The notes: a model not told the origin generated them from the sequence alone. 64,000 nt of DNA from Tiliqua scincoides (GCF_035046505.1 NC_089822.1:269959024-270023023); one strand, 5' to 3'; counted from the first letter of the stretch, positions 50,315 to 63,817 are shown. A program made the numbers and translations.

Positions 50315-53300
50315 TCATGCTGCAGAAACCAGAAGAGAAGGAAAGTTCAACCAACTCTTAGTGGGAAGGCATCAGAGTCCTAGAGTTGTAGTCAACTAGA
50401 GGAGTGATTTTCAACCAGTGTTCCATGGCACACTGGTGTGCTGCAAATGGTCTGCAGGTATGCTGCAAAGTTTGGGGAAGGGTCGTCCCTGGCCAGCAGT
50501 ATGGGCTGCCTTGACAATTATGTGCCTTGGCAATTTTGTCAGTGTGCCGTGAGATGAAAGAGACTGAAAATTGCTGAACAAGAGATCTCTCCAGCCCAGT
50601 CTTTACAGCTGAGGCCTTCACAGCTTGTCCTCTGACCTGTTAAGGAGCAAACAATATGTACTACAAACAGAGCTCAGGGACAACACTGATGGGCAGTCCT
50701 ATCAAATGTGACCCCAAATGTGGCCTTCATGCATATCCTGAGCAGAATCCACCCTTCACCTGTGTCTTTGAAAGAGAGCTTCCCCCAGCGCAGATGAAAT
50801 AAAGATGGGCTGACTGACTGGGAGCGGTGGCGTCACTCGGGAGGTGTAGGGGATGCAGACTGCACCGAGTGACACCCTTGGGGGTGTGTGAAACCACTAC
50901 TGGCCAAAATTTTGGAAACCTTTTTGAAAATTTGTATTTATGAATACCATCACCCTGTTATATATCACTGGAATGGGAATTTCATGCATGCAGAATGTAA
51001 TGAAAAAAACTGTGTTGCAGTATCTTTATTCTATCAAAAGCTATGGCCAATTAATCAGAAAAGAAAACACAACTGCCTTACGTAACAAAACGTAGATTTC
51101 CTTAACTCAAAATTGACCAATGAAATGGGTTGTTCCGATGAGGTGTTATTATGACATAGAAGGGAGCCAGTAAGGTGTCAGTATGAGTCAGCTCTCAGTT
51201 CCATGTATCAGAGATAATATTAGAATATTCAGTTGTGTGAACACTGGTTTTTAGTTGGTTACTGATTTGTTGCTCCAACCCTAGAGATGCCACTGCATTT
51301 AGGCTCTACATATGATATTGCAATTTGTTATGTACGGTCTTGTACAGGAGGAGGCCCATCATGGGAGTGACACAGCGAGCTCTCGTACTGGGTGACACAA
51401 ACCATAGTCACATCTCTGCTTCCGAGGCAGAAGTTCTCATCCAATCTTCACTCAAATTCTTCTTATCCCCTAGAAAGTTTTAAGCTTTTGACCCACAGAA
51501 AAACAGAAGCCTTTTTACAGTCCTAGGCATATTTCCAGGAGAGTCTGTGGAAAGAGCCCTCCCTTTAAGATGGATCCCCCCGCCACTTACCTCTGGCAGA
51601 GCTGTCAGACCCCTGGTCGCTTGCTGTAGAGGAAGAAGAGACAGGGTGAATGAAGCTAGATGAAATCTATTTATTAGTACATTTCTTTCTCCCCTCCCTC
51701 AAAGGAGCTCAGGGCTATGGGCATCACTCTACTTCCCTCCCCACAATAGCTTCACAACACCCCTGTGAGGTAGGTTCCGTTGAGAGACAGTGATTGGCCC
51801 CAGAGTATCCAGGAACTCCATCACAGGTTACAAGCCCTGAGGGGTATGTACAGTCCGAGATTAGCTGGTTGCTCATTATGAGAGCCGGTAGGAATTTTTT
51901 TTCTGTCATCAGTTTTTACCTACCCCAGACTTGCGAGGGAGGGAAGGTGTGTTCAATAGGTTTCATGCATTAAAAATTGGTCATTGTGTTTAATAAAGTG
52001 GCACAAGTTAAACCCAAGTGCAATCTGCTGTCTTCGCTGGGGCGTGTGAGCATAATAGATTGCCAGATGCAGGGGAGTGCCAGCAAGGTGCAAGTATCTT
52101 GTGTGCTCCCTGGGCATTTGGTGGGCCGTTGTGAGATACAGGAAGCTGGACTAGATGGGCCCTGGGCCTGTTCCAGGTTTCTTTTTATGTTTTTAGGAAG
52201 CTTCAGGACTGAGCACGGACTTGGATCTGGGTCTCCATCTACCTAGTCAGTGTTGTAAACGAGGGGTGCCCAAACCCTGGCCCTGGGGCCACTTGCGGCC
52301 CTCAAGGCCTCTCTATGTGGCCCTCAGGGAGCCCCTAGCATCCAATGAGCTTCTGGCCCTCCAGAGATTTGTTGGAGCCCACACTGGCCCGATGCAACTG
52401 CTCTCAGCATGAGGGCAACTGTTTGGCCTCTCGAGTGAGCTGTGGGATGAGGGCTCCCTCCATTGCTTGTTGTTTCACGTCTGTGATGCAGTAGCAGCAG
52501 GAAAGGAAAGGCCAGCCTTGCTTTGTGCAAGGCCTTTTATAGGCCTTGAACTACTGCAAGACCTTCATTCATTCATATAAGTTCATCTTTAATATATTCA
52601 TTTGTGTAAATTTATTCAAATTTGAAATGTAAATTAATTCGGCCCCCGACACGGTGTCAGAGAGATGATGTGGCCCTCCTGCCAAAAACTTTGGACACCC
52701 CTGTTGTAAACCACCCCTTTCAGCTCTGACCACTTGGTTTAATCCATCCGCCACTGCAAATCAATTCTGCAAATAGCCAAGGAGCAGCCTGGAATATTTA
52801 TTTATACCCTGCCTTTCCCTTGTAAAAGCAAATGCCCTGGGTGGCTTGCAAAGTGTTCATAAAAAGACATACAATGCAGGCATGCCCCTGTATCAGCAGA
52901 GATTCCATTCTGCAACTCCCCCCCCCATTGGTTACTTGGAACCACGGGGTCCTCTGAGACCAGCAGAGGCCACGGTCTGTCCACGGCCCCTGCTGGACTC
53001 AGACTGAGCTCGGCAGCTAAAATAATACAACTTTGGTTTCTCTTCCAGTTTCTAACGCAAATAAGTTGTATTATTTTAGCTGCTGAGTTCAGTCTGAGCC
53101 TGGCAGAACTCACTCTGAGCACTGACGTCTGCAACTTCTAATGGACTCAGAGGACCCTCCGGAGGGGGTGTGCACAGGGATAGGAGGGCCCCCAATCCAC
53201 AGATAACTGAATCCGTAGATACACGGGCCATCTGTGTGTGTGTGTGTGTGTAGTTTTAAAGTAAAGTTGGAGGGTCTGACGAATCAATTTAGCAAATATA

Positions 53301-56300
53301 ACCAGGAGTGAAACAAGAGCAGCAATCAGCAGCAAAGCAAAAAACAAACAATAAAAACCCCTGCAAATAATAGACACAATATGCAAAAACAGGAGGCCTG
53401 TCCTTAGAAAACATCACCTAAAAACAAAATTAAAAAGTTTCAGCCCTTGCCCAAAGCTGTCAGGGAAGGGCTAGTTCTTCAGTACCCTGCAACTCCCAAC
53501 AGAGTTGGCACCACTATAGAGAAGGCTTCCTTTGTGCCACAAACCACCTGTGTCAGGAGAGCCCCTTGAGGGCCTGTGTTGGGGAGGAGGTGGTCTGGCA
53601 GATGACACTCTTGAATGGTTCCTTCAAGTACACTGGGGGTATTGCTGGAAGGGCTGCAGGAGGACTGCCATTTCCATGCTTTGACATATCTTGATCACCC
53701 TTCCCATCAACCTGGAATCCACCTGAACCAATCAAAGGGGGCCCCCAGCTAATGCCTCTCACACAACACCAGAAACAGTGAACATCCACTGAAATTGAGT
53801 GTTGGGAGAGTTAGAACAGACAAAAAAATCTTTCTTCACCCAGCGTGTAATTATTCTGTGGAACTCTGTCACAGGATGTGGGAATGGCGCCTCGCTTAGA
53901 TGCCTTTAAAAGGCACCACTGGTTTCAAGCTGTGATTGGTACGTAGTTTGAGATTTCCTGTGTTAAAAATTGGTTTAATAAAGCAGCCCAAGTTAAATCC
54001 AAGTGCAGCCTGGTGTCTGTTTGGGAGGGGGTGTGCGAGGGTAAACAGAGTGCCAGATGCAGGGGAGTGGCAGTCAGATGCAAGTATCTTGTGGTCTTGT
54101 GTGTTCCCTAAGGCATCCGGTGGGCCAATGTGAGATACAGGAAACTGGACTGGAAGGGCCCTGGGCCTAATCCAGCATGGTTCTTATGTCGTTAAGAGAG
54201 AAAGGCGGCTTTAAACCATGTTCCTGCTCACGCTGCCTCCCCCACTGCATGAGATGACATCACAGAACATTCACAAATATTTTAACCAGCCAGCAGTGAA
54301 AGGCAATGCCAGCAACAGTGAAACTTCTGTGAGGAAAGCGAAGGGCCAGTATGGGTGGTCACTGGTTGCCCCCTTCACACAACTGCCATCAGCCCCAGCA
54401 GAGAAGCACAAATGTGCACCAGTGAGAGCTTCCCTCCAGGGGCAAACGGCAGCCACCCCAGGGGGAGAAGGGGAAATCTGGACAGCAGCAGGAGTACAAG
54501 GCCAGAGCCCCCACTCCTTTCCTCATGCTTGGCCCAAATGATTTCAGCATTAAAGGTGTTAAGCAGCACCTTGATTTGGACCCAGAAACAAACGGAACCA
54601 ATGTAACATGAGTGTCGCAAGCTCCACATGAGTGGCCCCCAAGAACTCTGCACCAGCTGCATCTCCAGAATTGACATCCTGCTCCTCAACTTTCATGATT
54701 CCTAAGGGGCACTCACCTGGTGCTGCTTCGTAAGCTGCTTTCTTTGGACGTTTCTCTGTGGAGACAGAATCAGAAAGTCAGGGATGGAAGGGTTCTCCAG
54801 AGATCATCCAATCCCACCCTCCAGAGAGTGACAGGGCTCTTGGATGTTAACCCCCCCCCCCACAGCAGATGCTCCTCCGGTCTGTGGTTAACCGCCTCCA
54901 GAGAGGAGGTCCCAGAAGTACCACAGGCAACAGAGGTAGGAAGACTTTCTTGTATCAGCCCCCAACCTGCATTGCTTCAGGGTTCTATAACTGTAGAATG
55001 CAGTGGTTCTCACATTTTTAGCATCGAGAGGGACCCACTATTTAGAAGGAGAATCTGTCAGGACCCACCGGAAGTGACGTCATGACCATAAGCGACATCA
55101 TAAAGCAGAAATTTTTTTTAACAAACCTAGGCTGCAATCTTACCCACACGTACCCAGGGGTAAGTCCCATTTACTACCATTGTTAAAAGCATATACATAG
55201 CGGCCTGTTAAAAGTACAGATGTGCAACATTTCCCCAAACGCAGTCACATACCAGGGTCGCATCAAGTCTAATATAGTAAAAATAAAATATTGAAATGAA
55301 TGGGGACCCACCTGAAATTGGTTCACGACCCACCTTGTGGGTACCGACCCACAGTTTGAGAAACACTGGTATAATGAATGCTCTGTTTCTCCCCCATTGT
55401 TTTGCCTGTCAAACATTTCCAGCTCCCACAGGCCCTTCGGGATGCTGCAGACTCCCAAAGTCAATTGCTGGCCCAAGCACCAAGAGAAACAGCAGCCATG
55501 ACCTTGTCACCTGTGCTCACAATGGGCAACTAGAGATTGATCTGAGCCAACCTTTCTATTGGCCCAACCACTTGTCCAACTGCTGCAAGATCCCCAGGCT
55601 CGCAAAGTACTTTCTACACCATACACCTTCTCTGGTCCTGGGAAACGGTCTCAATGCTGACATTTGTTACATGTCAACAAATGTTGACATTTGTTACATG
55701 TCTGTGGGGAAAGCTGCAAACAGAGCTGCAGTGTCGATGCCTATTTTGAGAAGGCCATATTGAACCAACCCCAGAATGTAGTTCCCGGAAAAGAGTAGCC
55801 AGGCAAGATCAGCATCACACTTTGGGTACCAGCTAAAAGTAAAAATATGTGCATTTATGTGCGAGAAATGCCCTGTTTTCCCCTGTATTTTTCCTAATTC
55901 TTGGACATTTATAGTTCCCAGGCCTGCCTGGTAGGTGTCACCTCCAACAGAGACTGTCTGCCATTCCAGATGCAGCAGCCATGATCCTGGGATGCTCATC
56001 TGAGGTCCAAACACCAGTCCCAAAAAGCCACATGGCTGAATCTGGACTGAGCTATTGGGCTTCTCCAGAGACAATAGCCGCTAATCAGCCTCCACCTACC
56101 AGGCAGGTAAGCCCACCTGTCTAAATATAGGGGTGGGATGGAGGGCCAGGTGGGTCACGCTCATCTCATCAGGTAACCCGATGACATCAAACGTTGGTGA
56201 GATCAGCTCTTGCACAATGCCAGAGAGGTGCGCTTCCCCAAGTCTGCTGTTTGAACCGGCTGCTGCTTTGCGGAAGGCAGCCCTGCTGGCTCCCTAATGA

Positions 56301-59300
56301 GTGCAGAAGGTCAGGACTCCTGGGACAATGCAAGCAGCCCTCAAGAGGAACAGTATTTCTAACTAGGCACATTTAGAGAATCTATTTTGTTTGCTCTTTC
56401 TACTCCAAGCCAGCCAGCAAACCTAACTGGTTTAGCTACACTCTGGGCTTTTGTGTGCTTTTTTCTTATGTAGCCACCCAGCTCCCCCTGCTGGGTTATA
56501 CTAGTTCCTGTACTCAATCTTGTCCCCTTATTTTGCAGGGACTGAGAAGCCTGCTTACACTTGATAAGCACTTGTATGTCATGTCTGTAATCAGTGTGTC
56601 ATGCAAGTGAATGGAGGACTGATTTTTGTTGATAGTTCTATTTAGCTCCACAGTGTGAGGCTGAAAAGAGAAAAGTGCAACACGAAGATCACAGAGAAAT
56701 AAACAGCAGCCACCTAACTAAGAACCAAAGCAGTCAGGAGGTTTTTCCTGGTATTGACCCCTGGCCTGCTTTGTTCCAATCCAGCTCCGCTGCCTCTGGG
56801 GTCTGGAATTACCCTGGAGGACAACTGAGGTCTGGTCAAGGAAGAGGTTCAGAGCAGAGAAACGAAGAATCCCAAACCCCTGAAAAGGGGAGAACATAAA
56901 TGCGTCTCCACTAAAATGGGAAGGGGCCTGCGGAAACGATCAGCCGAGAAAGTCAGAAAAACAGAATGCCTAAACAAACAGCCAATGTCAGTCCCAAGAA
57001 AAATGGTCACAAAGAGTTCTAAAGGTGGTATCCAACATCTTCCAGGTTCAGGAGGAGATGCCCCACTTTCTGTGATGGTTGTTGGAGTTGATGTTGGAGA
57101 CCCAGGAGCAGACGTGCTCCCCATTTAGAGGGCATGTCCCAGAATCATCCTTTTTTTGCAGTTTGAGATTGCATTAGAAATTCTGTAAAATGGGGAGATC
57201 ACGATGGGGAGTTAACAACATGGCGGGCTGAACTGTCCTGCTTGGGAAAGCATGAGGAGTCTTAAACTGGGCTTCTGTTGACAGCTTGCAGCTGAGGACT
57301 TCCCTGGATCAAAGGGATCAAGATAATTCCTGCAGGACCCACCAGACATCAGGTCACAACCCACCAAGTGGGTCCTAACCCACAGTTTGAGAAACACTGA
57401 TCTATAGTGTTGGCAGCTAATTAAGAGTTAATAGTCCATGATCATACCCAACAGGTATCACATAGGATTGTGTGGAAAAAAAGATTTGAAACTGTTTTTA
57501 TATAGGACAAGTGCAGCAAGAATATTGTAAGAATATTGTATGCACAACACTAAAAAACTACAGAACTACCTTCAGTGGATTTTCTCTAATTAAAATTGTC
57601 AACTTGTCCGTTTTGGCAAAACTCCAGAACTTTTATCCATCAAGTCTGCGAATACATTTATGAACAATTGGAAATCACTCATTGACTTTTTGCATACGAA
57701 AAATAATGAGCTGTGCTTTTGATGAAAAAGGATTAAGAAATATGTTATTAGATAGAGAAAAAAATTCAAATAATGGAAGATGAAAAGAAGGGCTGATGGA
57801 GATTTATTTTCCTTTTTTTAAGAATAAGAGAAATAAGTAAATCAGATTTACTACTACTTCGCTCTTGCTGTATATTTTTCTTGGTTATAGTGTTATGTAT
57901 ATTTTTCTATACATATATAGTGTTATGTATATTTTTCTATTACTATATAAAGTGTATATAGTTTATGTATATTTTCTTGGTTATAGTGTTATGTATTTTC
58001 CTTTATGTAATGTTTATATAATTCTAAATAATAAATAAATTTTTAAAAAAGAATTAACAATCCACCTCTGCCAGCTGGTTGGACAAGTTGGAGCTGGAAA
58101 ATGTAAATCCTCCAACGTTAACAGATTGGTTGACCAATTGTGGAAACTCTACCCCCCTTCTTGTTAAATTAAGGAACATATTTACGCCAGATTGAAATTC
58201 CACAGAAGTCACTGGGACAATTAGAACACTTAATTCAATGTTTAGGCTCTAGGTCAGCAGTTTCCAAACCGCAGGACAACTATATTAAGAAAAAACCTTC
58301 CCCATCATGAGTGGAGCTTACCATTCTCCATGGTGCCATGTTGCCTTTTGATCCAATCTTCTTGCAAAGTCACTCCGACCAGCTGCTTTCACTGTGAAAT
58401 CCAGAGTAGAGCCTGCTGGGGGTGACAGGCAGTGGAAGTGGCTGCCCAGCGTGACTTTGCAAGAAGATTTGATTGAAAGATAAGATGGTGCAACGCAGAA
58501 CGGTAAGCTCCACTCATGATGGAGAAGGCATTTTGCAGGTGCCTAATCTGGCCTCCATTCAGAGCACGATACCATAGTCTTTCGAGACTGAAGGTTGCCA
58601 ACAATCTGGCCTGCAGGCCAGAGTTTGGCACCTGCTGCACTAGGTGAAAATTTCCCCAGGAAACAAAGTGGCCATCAGGCCCCCTCCAGCCCCTTGAAAT
58701 CTGGATTTCAGGATGGTTCAGAAGCTGCAATTAATGCAGACTGCAGTGGCCTGGGTAGTTACAGGGGCCAGACAGTCTGACTCTATTGCACCACTGCTTC
58801 AGCGGCTACATTGGCTTTCCATTTGTTTCCAGACAAAATTCAGAGTGCTGTTGTTGACTTTCAAGGCCCTTCACAAGTTGGGTCCAAGCTATCCAAAGGA
58901 CATACATTTCAGCCTGCCATTTTAGGTCATCTGAAGGGGCTCTCCTTCACGCACTGCCTCTATCCCAACTTAGAGGGGTGACAACTCAGGGGCAAGCCTT
59001 CTCTGCAGTGGTGCCACAATTATGGAATTCCCTTCCAGGGGAATTAAAAACTACTCCCTCCCTCGTGGCTATTCTGCAAGGGCTCAAAACATACCTGTTT
59101 TGTCTGGCATTTGGTTGATGAGTGGATGTTGGCCTTCTGCAATAGTGCTTTTGCTCAACTGCTTCCCTGGACTAATTTGTTCTCCCCCTCCCCATGGCTC
59201 GACAATAAGTGTTGGGTTTTGCTGGATTCTGCTTTGTTTTAATAAACATTTTAATTAAAACAGTTAATGTTTAAATGCTCAGTTCTGATGTTTTCTACTT

Positions 59301-61569
59301 ATTGTTGTGACACAATGTACATTTATTATCAAGCTTCATAAGCACCTTGGGCATTTGATTCAGCATGAGAAAGGCGGAATATAAATAAATAAATCTGTAT
59401 TTTGTAGCTTTGTCATGAAAGGACCACAAATGCAGCAAACCTTGTTTTGAAAGCATGTGGGTGGTGTCATGAGATGGTTTTGGGGCTGCAAGAATTACAG
59501 ATTTATCACCTAATCAACTGCTGTGATAACTGCATTAACAGAAGTCTGGCAGCCTTGGCACAAGCACGTGTGTTGAGCAAGTTAGAATTCCTTAAGTGTA
59601 TTTGCTCTCAGAAGGCTGAAGAAGAACACGCAGGACAGCAGAGTGTCCACAGAGGGAGGGAGGATCCGAGATGACATTGCCAGGGAGATATGGGCAAAAG
59701 AGGAACCTGCTTGGTACAGGAAAATGGCTGGGATGGACTGTGATCTGCACTTGGGAGTGGTTGTGCAAGAGACCTGCCCAAGTGTGGGCCCCTGCAGGAA
59801 CAGCTGAACATGGGACTGCTGGGTGAAAGGGGAAGCATCTAAAGAATCCAATTAAGACTGCCACAAAGTATTGGTAACTTTCCATTCCCCATAGCATAAA
59901 AAGAGATACCAATGCCCAAATCCAACTTTCCAGCACTGGCATAGCAGTGCCAATGGGACATGTGCTGCATCCTGCAGTTGGGTGGCACTCACAAAGTCCT
60001 CTTCAAAGTAAGGGAATGTTTGTTCCCTTACCTTGGAGCTGCCATTGCCCTTATGTCAGTGCTGGAAATTGGGTTAGGATTGCGCCCAAAAACAACCAGC
60101 GAGAGCCCGGCCAGCAGGGGAGACTATCAACAGCTAGGATCCGCGTTGCAGAGCAGCACTAGCTCCTCAGCAGTCTGCCAGACCAGCTCCAAGTCAAGGC
60201 AGCCACTAGACTTGTCTATGTGTGTGCAAGGATGGGGGGGGGGGCTGCACAATTATGGATCCAGACTCTAAAGCCATCTGAAAGGTTGAAGTATACCGGG
60301 GGATTTAACTTTAATTAACTGTATTTACAGCTGTATTTTACTTATAAGTATAATCAATCAAATGTCCATTATCTTTTGTGTGCTCAAATCTGAGAATCCC
60401 TGCCTGCTGGGCAGCTGCAAGTCCAGGTGACCTGCACACCTGCTGGCCCTCTTTGGCAGTGGGCTGTCAGGGAGCCTGGGACACCAGCACGTCCTCAGCA
60501 GCATGTGTCTCCTCCATGTATTCCTCACCAATTGTATTCATGGTCCAGGACACAGAAGGAGAAGACAGTTCCCAGTCTGAGGGGCTCAGGATCTGAAATC
60601 TGCTACTGAATGACGCACACGTGTGGCCCAACAGAGGCATCCAGGGATGTACTTACTGATGTAGAAAACGACTCCAGCCACGCTCAGGACCACCAGGAGC
60701 CCCACGAAGACTCCCACAGCAATGAGCCAAACAGGCACTGAGGGGGAAATGGAAAGAACGCACATTTACTCAGACTGAAATGGGCTCTGCAAAGCCTCAG
60801 ACAGAGATCCCGAGACCCTTCAACTGGAGATGGGGACCCTGAAGCTGGGACACATGCAAACCACGGAGATGAGCCCCGCTGTGTGGTGGCCCTGATCCAG
60901 GGGCATTCCATCCCCGTGGAGACCCACTTGAGCTTAGCATCTCAGGCCTTCAAGGGAGCCTGCAATACCACTGAGAAAGGTCTCCACTGATCTCATACAA
61001 GGGTCTGATTTTGGGGCACTCTCATGTCACCCATTCAGAGCAATGAAAGCAGAAGTTTCTGCCTCCTGCTCTCCAGGGTTCCTCTGCCCACTGTTTCCAG
61101 CAGCCACATCCTCCTTCCAGCCTTCAGCACAGGCGTGTATCAAAAGCTCTGAGCCCTAAAATACACCCTGAGAGTTGCTGATGTCTTTCTTCTTCGAGTC
61201 CCGCCTCCCAGAATCTGCCCAACACTCTACCCCCATCCCACAAAGAGCTTCCTCCCCAGGCCTCCCTCTCCTGCAGCCTCTCACCAGACTCCTTCACAGT
61301 CACATCCAGAGGGTCCTGCAGCCCATCATGTTCCACATGGCACCGGTAGAGGCTCCTCTCCTTGGGATCAATCTCAATGCTCAGCCAGGTGTAGTAAGTT
61401 CCATCTGGGTTGGGGCTGACAACCCCATGGAACGTGTCCTCCTGCCTGACCTCCCCATCCTTCCTCCAAGTGGCATCAATCTCCTTGGGGTAGAAGCCGT
61501 GGGCCTGGCAGAGGAGGGTCTCCAAGCCTTCCTGGCTGTCCTTACGTGTCACCTTTACTATGGGGGGCT
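50315..61569 (-). CDS. MHC class I heavy chain, 3' part (alpha3 to cytoplasmic tail)
   Basis: The class I heavy chain presents ER peptides to CD8 T cells. Exons (minus): alpha3 61285-61569, transmembrane 60657-60737, cytoplasmic 54717-54755 and 51591-51623, terminal 50315-50319 (last codon plus TGA). All introns are phase 1, as in class I genes. The alpha3 exon (285 nt) encodes EPPIVKVTRKD..., with the Ig-fold cysteines in LLCQAHGFYPKEI and LYRCHVEHDGL. The membrane exon reads VPVWLIAVGVFVGLLVVLSV, followed by the basic stop-transfer KKRPKKAAYEAAP with the conserved tail tyrosine, then ASDQGSDSSAR. The terminal exon follows a strong pyrimidine tract and adds Ala-stop. The alpha1 and alpha2 exons are not found in the 2.4 kb to the right edge, so intron 3 is long and the gene exceeds 13 kb. 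No break is seen in these exons. Which locus, classical or not, cannot be told without alpha1/alpha2. Confidence 0.92.
50402..50576. mobile_element. hAT snapback element, type D
   Basis: Ends GAGTGATTTTCAACCA / GACTGAAAATTGCTG, duplication aactagag / aacaagag (7 of 8). Related to the copy at about 20104-20213. Confidence 0.75.
50826..51415. mobile_element. hAT-type element, type C, longer copy
   Basis: Starts near GGTGGCGTCACTCGGG and ends near GGTGACACAAACC...; shares 'gtgacac' end motifs and 'tatctttattctatcaaaa' interior with 29455. Ends imprecise. Confidence 0.5.
51660..51815 (-). mobile_element. tRNA-type (MIR-like) SINE, partial
   Basis: 'tcaaaggagctcagggctat' and 'cccctgtgaggtaggttccg'. 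Abuts the class I cytoplasmic exon 2. Confidence 0.65.
51965..52197 (+). mobile_element. CR1 tail fragment
   Basis: 3' UTR with 'ggtgggccgttgtgagatac'. Preceded by a 'taataaagtggcacaagtta' segment shared with the copy at 53760, so both may belong to one CR1 subfamily. Confidence 0.7.
52261..52703. mobile_element. hAT element, type E, with perfect duplication
   Basis: 443 bp between perfect TTGTAAAC (52253-52260, 52704-52711). Ends GAGGGGTGCCCAAACC / CTTTGGACACCCCTG. No coding frame. Class I cytoplasmic intron. Confidence 0.88.
52996..53100. repeat. Inverted repeat with 38-bp arms
   Basis: Left arm 52996-53033, right arm 53063-53100, with 'gctaaaataatacaactt' and its complement. Probably a miniature DNA transposon. 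Confidence 0.8.
53231..53251. repeat. (TG)n microsatellite
   Basis: About ten TG units. Confidence 0.9.
53762..54197 (+). mobile_element. CR1 LINE 3' end
   Basis: From 'aacaccagaaacagtgaaca' to the TTCTTATG-like tail. Contains the 'tttaataaagcagcccaag' subfamily segment. Confidence 0.75.
55001..55368. mobile_element. hAT type A miniature element
   Basis: CAGTGGTTCTCACATTTTTA / CAGTTTGAGAAACACTG. Duplication gtagaatg / gtataatg (7 of 8). Class I intron after the transmembrane exon. Confidence 0.88.
55369..57333. other. Class I intron, no named element
   Basis: No exon or known repeat seen. A 24-bp motif with 'gacatttgttacatgt' is duplicated at 55658-55702. Confidence 0.45.
57334..57400. mobile_element. 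hAT type A remnant
   Basis: Only the two ends remain ('gcaggacccaccagacatca' and 'cccacagtttgagaaacactg'). Confidence 0.6.
57430..58050 (+). repeat. AT-rich tract with repeated 'gtgttatgtatattttt'
   Basis: Four imperfect repeats at 57865-58000, followed by 'aataataaataaattttta'. It could be a LINE 3' end; unassigned. Confidence 0.4.
58555..58602 (+). mobile_element. 48-bp LINE X tail insertion
   Basis: Only the last 48 bp of LINE X, between a perfect aatctggcct duplication (58545-58554, 58603-58612). Confidence 0.9.
58700..59395 (+). mobile_element. L2-like LINE 3' end
   Basis: SIAPLLQRLHWLSICFQTKF, LLLTFKALHKLGPSYPKDIH, ending 'aaataaataaat'. Class I intron. Confidence 0.85.
59912..60090. 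mobile_element. Harbinger-type miniature element
   Basis: 'cccaaatccaactttccagc' and 'ggttaggattgcgccc' ends; interior matches 22361. Confidence 0.7.
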
Positions 61570-61879
61570 CTGTGGAAAAAGTGGCAATGCCAGTGTCAAG
61601 ACTGGGGTCCTTGGCTGACTCACAGGATGGATGCTGGAGTTTAGCAGAAGGAAGGGACCTTCTGATCCACCCCCTGCCCCAAAAGCAGTCACCCCACAAG
61701 TGCAGCATCCTCCAGAGACTAAAATCTGCAGAGAAAGGGACTCAGTGGCATCCCTCATGACTTGATACAAAAGCTCCAAAGCAAGAAGTAGCAGACCTGG
61801 GACTTCCCTGTGATCTTCTCCAAAACTTTGGGGCAACTGTCCCTGGACCTCCACCACAGCCGATCAGAGGTCCCTCTAA

Positions 61880-62035
61880 ACAAGGGGTGTGCTACCTTTT
61901 CTGTGTCACAGATACCTTTAAGATGAAAGCATTGGCCCCTCCCTAGAAAAATGCAGATACACATAATGCCTTTTGCAGTTGGCTCATGGACATTTTGAAG
62001 CCCACCCACAGACCACAGGGCAAGAACCACTGCTC
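61880..62035. mobile_element. hAT-like remnant
   Basis: Ends 'caaggggtgtgctacctttt' and 'gcaagaaccactgctctgg' look like a decayed hAT element. Class I intron 3. Confidence 0.35.
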
Positions 62036-62755
62036 TGGACTGGAAGGCAAGAAGTGAGCATCACCCCTGAGCATCGGGGTATATCCATCAGGGACGGCTC
62101 CTGAAATGGTCACTATTCATTTTTCCAGCACTGCCCTCTCTGCTCCTTCCTGCAGTTCTTTTTCTTTTCCTGAAGCTGAACATTCATCCCCCAGTGAAGA
62201 GGAAGAATCCCTGAGTCTCCTGCTTGCCTTGACTAGTTCTTGGAGGTCCAAATGGCCACCCCAAATTCTCCACTGCAGTTTCCAAGAAGGGAGGAAACTT
62301 CAGGGGCAGTGACCAGCCCGATCAGCGTCCAAAGGAAGGGGATGAGGTCGGCGATTCCTGTACTTCCAACTGGATGCCATTTTTAAAGAAGGAAAAAATG
62401 GTTCCCTTACAGATGCACTCTGCACATGCTCCAAGGCACTCTCCTTATACTGATTTTTACCTTGATTTTTCTTTTAAATGAGCTTCCTGTCAGAAGAGGA
62501 AACAGACACGGCACAGGGTGAAGGCATGTGAATTTTGGTAAGGTGGAGGAGAGTGAATCTTCCAGGGCAAAATATGTGTAGAGACAACTGCAGAAATACT
62601 CCCTTCTCCTCAACTCTCTGAACCCCCATTTCAAAAAAGGGGAGAGTCCTTTGGCTGCCAGTCTTTGGAGAAGAAGTAACAGACAGGCGTGTGTGCGTGA
62701 ACTATGCAGAGCTTCCCAGAGGAAGGCAGGAGGGATTTTCTGTTGGGCATGGGGC

Positions 62756-63155
62756 ATAAGAACATAAGAACATAAGAACAGCCCCACTGGATCAGGCCAT
62801 AGGCCCATCTAGTCCAGCTTCCTGTATCTCACAGCGGCCCACCAAATGCCCCAGGGAGCACACCAGACAACAAGAGACCTCATCCTGGTGCCCTCCCTTG
62901 CATTGGCATTCTGACATAGCCCATTTCTAAAATCAGGAGGTTGCGCATACACATCATGGCTTGTACCCCATAATGGATTTTTCCTCCAGATACTTGTCCA
63001 ATCCCCTTTTAAAGGCGTCTAGGCTAGACGCCAGCACCACATCCTGTGGCAAGGAGTTCCACAGACCGACCACGCGCTGAGTAAAAAAATATTTTCTTTT
63101 GTCTGTCCTAATCCGCCCAACACTCAATTTTAGTGGATGTCCCCTGGTTCCCTGG
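62756..63155 (-). mobile_element. CR1 LINE 3' end
   Basis: Minus-strand [20 protein letters not shown] through [13 protein letters not shown] and the TTCTTATG tail in three repeats. Class I intron 3. Confidence 0.92.
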
Positions 63156-63817
63156 CATTGCCCCCTTCCTAACAACAAGAACAACAAATATGTCATCAAA
63201 TACTGGCCTTCAGCAGGGCTGCCTGAAAGACTGTATTCCTCCATACAAGCCTTTGTGGAAGGCCCCCCCTTCTCTCGTCCCCCCCACCCTCTGACATCCC
63301 TATTTTAAGTACTGCTACTGCATTTCTTTTCTTCTGTTTCAGCAAAGTCCTCATCATTTGCTTTTGTTTTTTCTAACAATGTACAGACATCCAAGAATTG
63401 CTTTCACCATCTCCCCTATTTTTATTCAATGCTTTAGGAACAAAGCCCAAGTGAAATCAATTTGCCTGACCTTTTTTGGACTTTCCCCCCATCTTTCTTC
63501 TTTTCTCTTCTGTGCTTGAGACTTATATTTCTACTCCATGCCATTAATTTCAGCTTCAAACATGTAGACTTGATCCAAGGCCATGTGTTCAGGCACACAG
63601 TAAACTAGAAGGGGTGGAGCTGACTATTGGGGCCTGGAATTCTGTGAACTGAACTGGGTGACCTGCTACTGGGGCCTTGTCGTTCAGGTCTGAAGGTATA
63701 AGTTTCATTTTCCCAGGTTTGAATTGTACTAATACATGCTGGTGCTTATGACGAAGGCCTGGACTGCATTTCAACTACAGCTTTAATCTACTTTGAAAGC
63801 ACTTCTATTCCCTAATG
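63156..63817. other. Class I intron 3, right part
   Basis: No alpha2 exon, gene or named repeat recognised. Confidence 0.5.
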
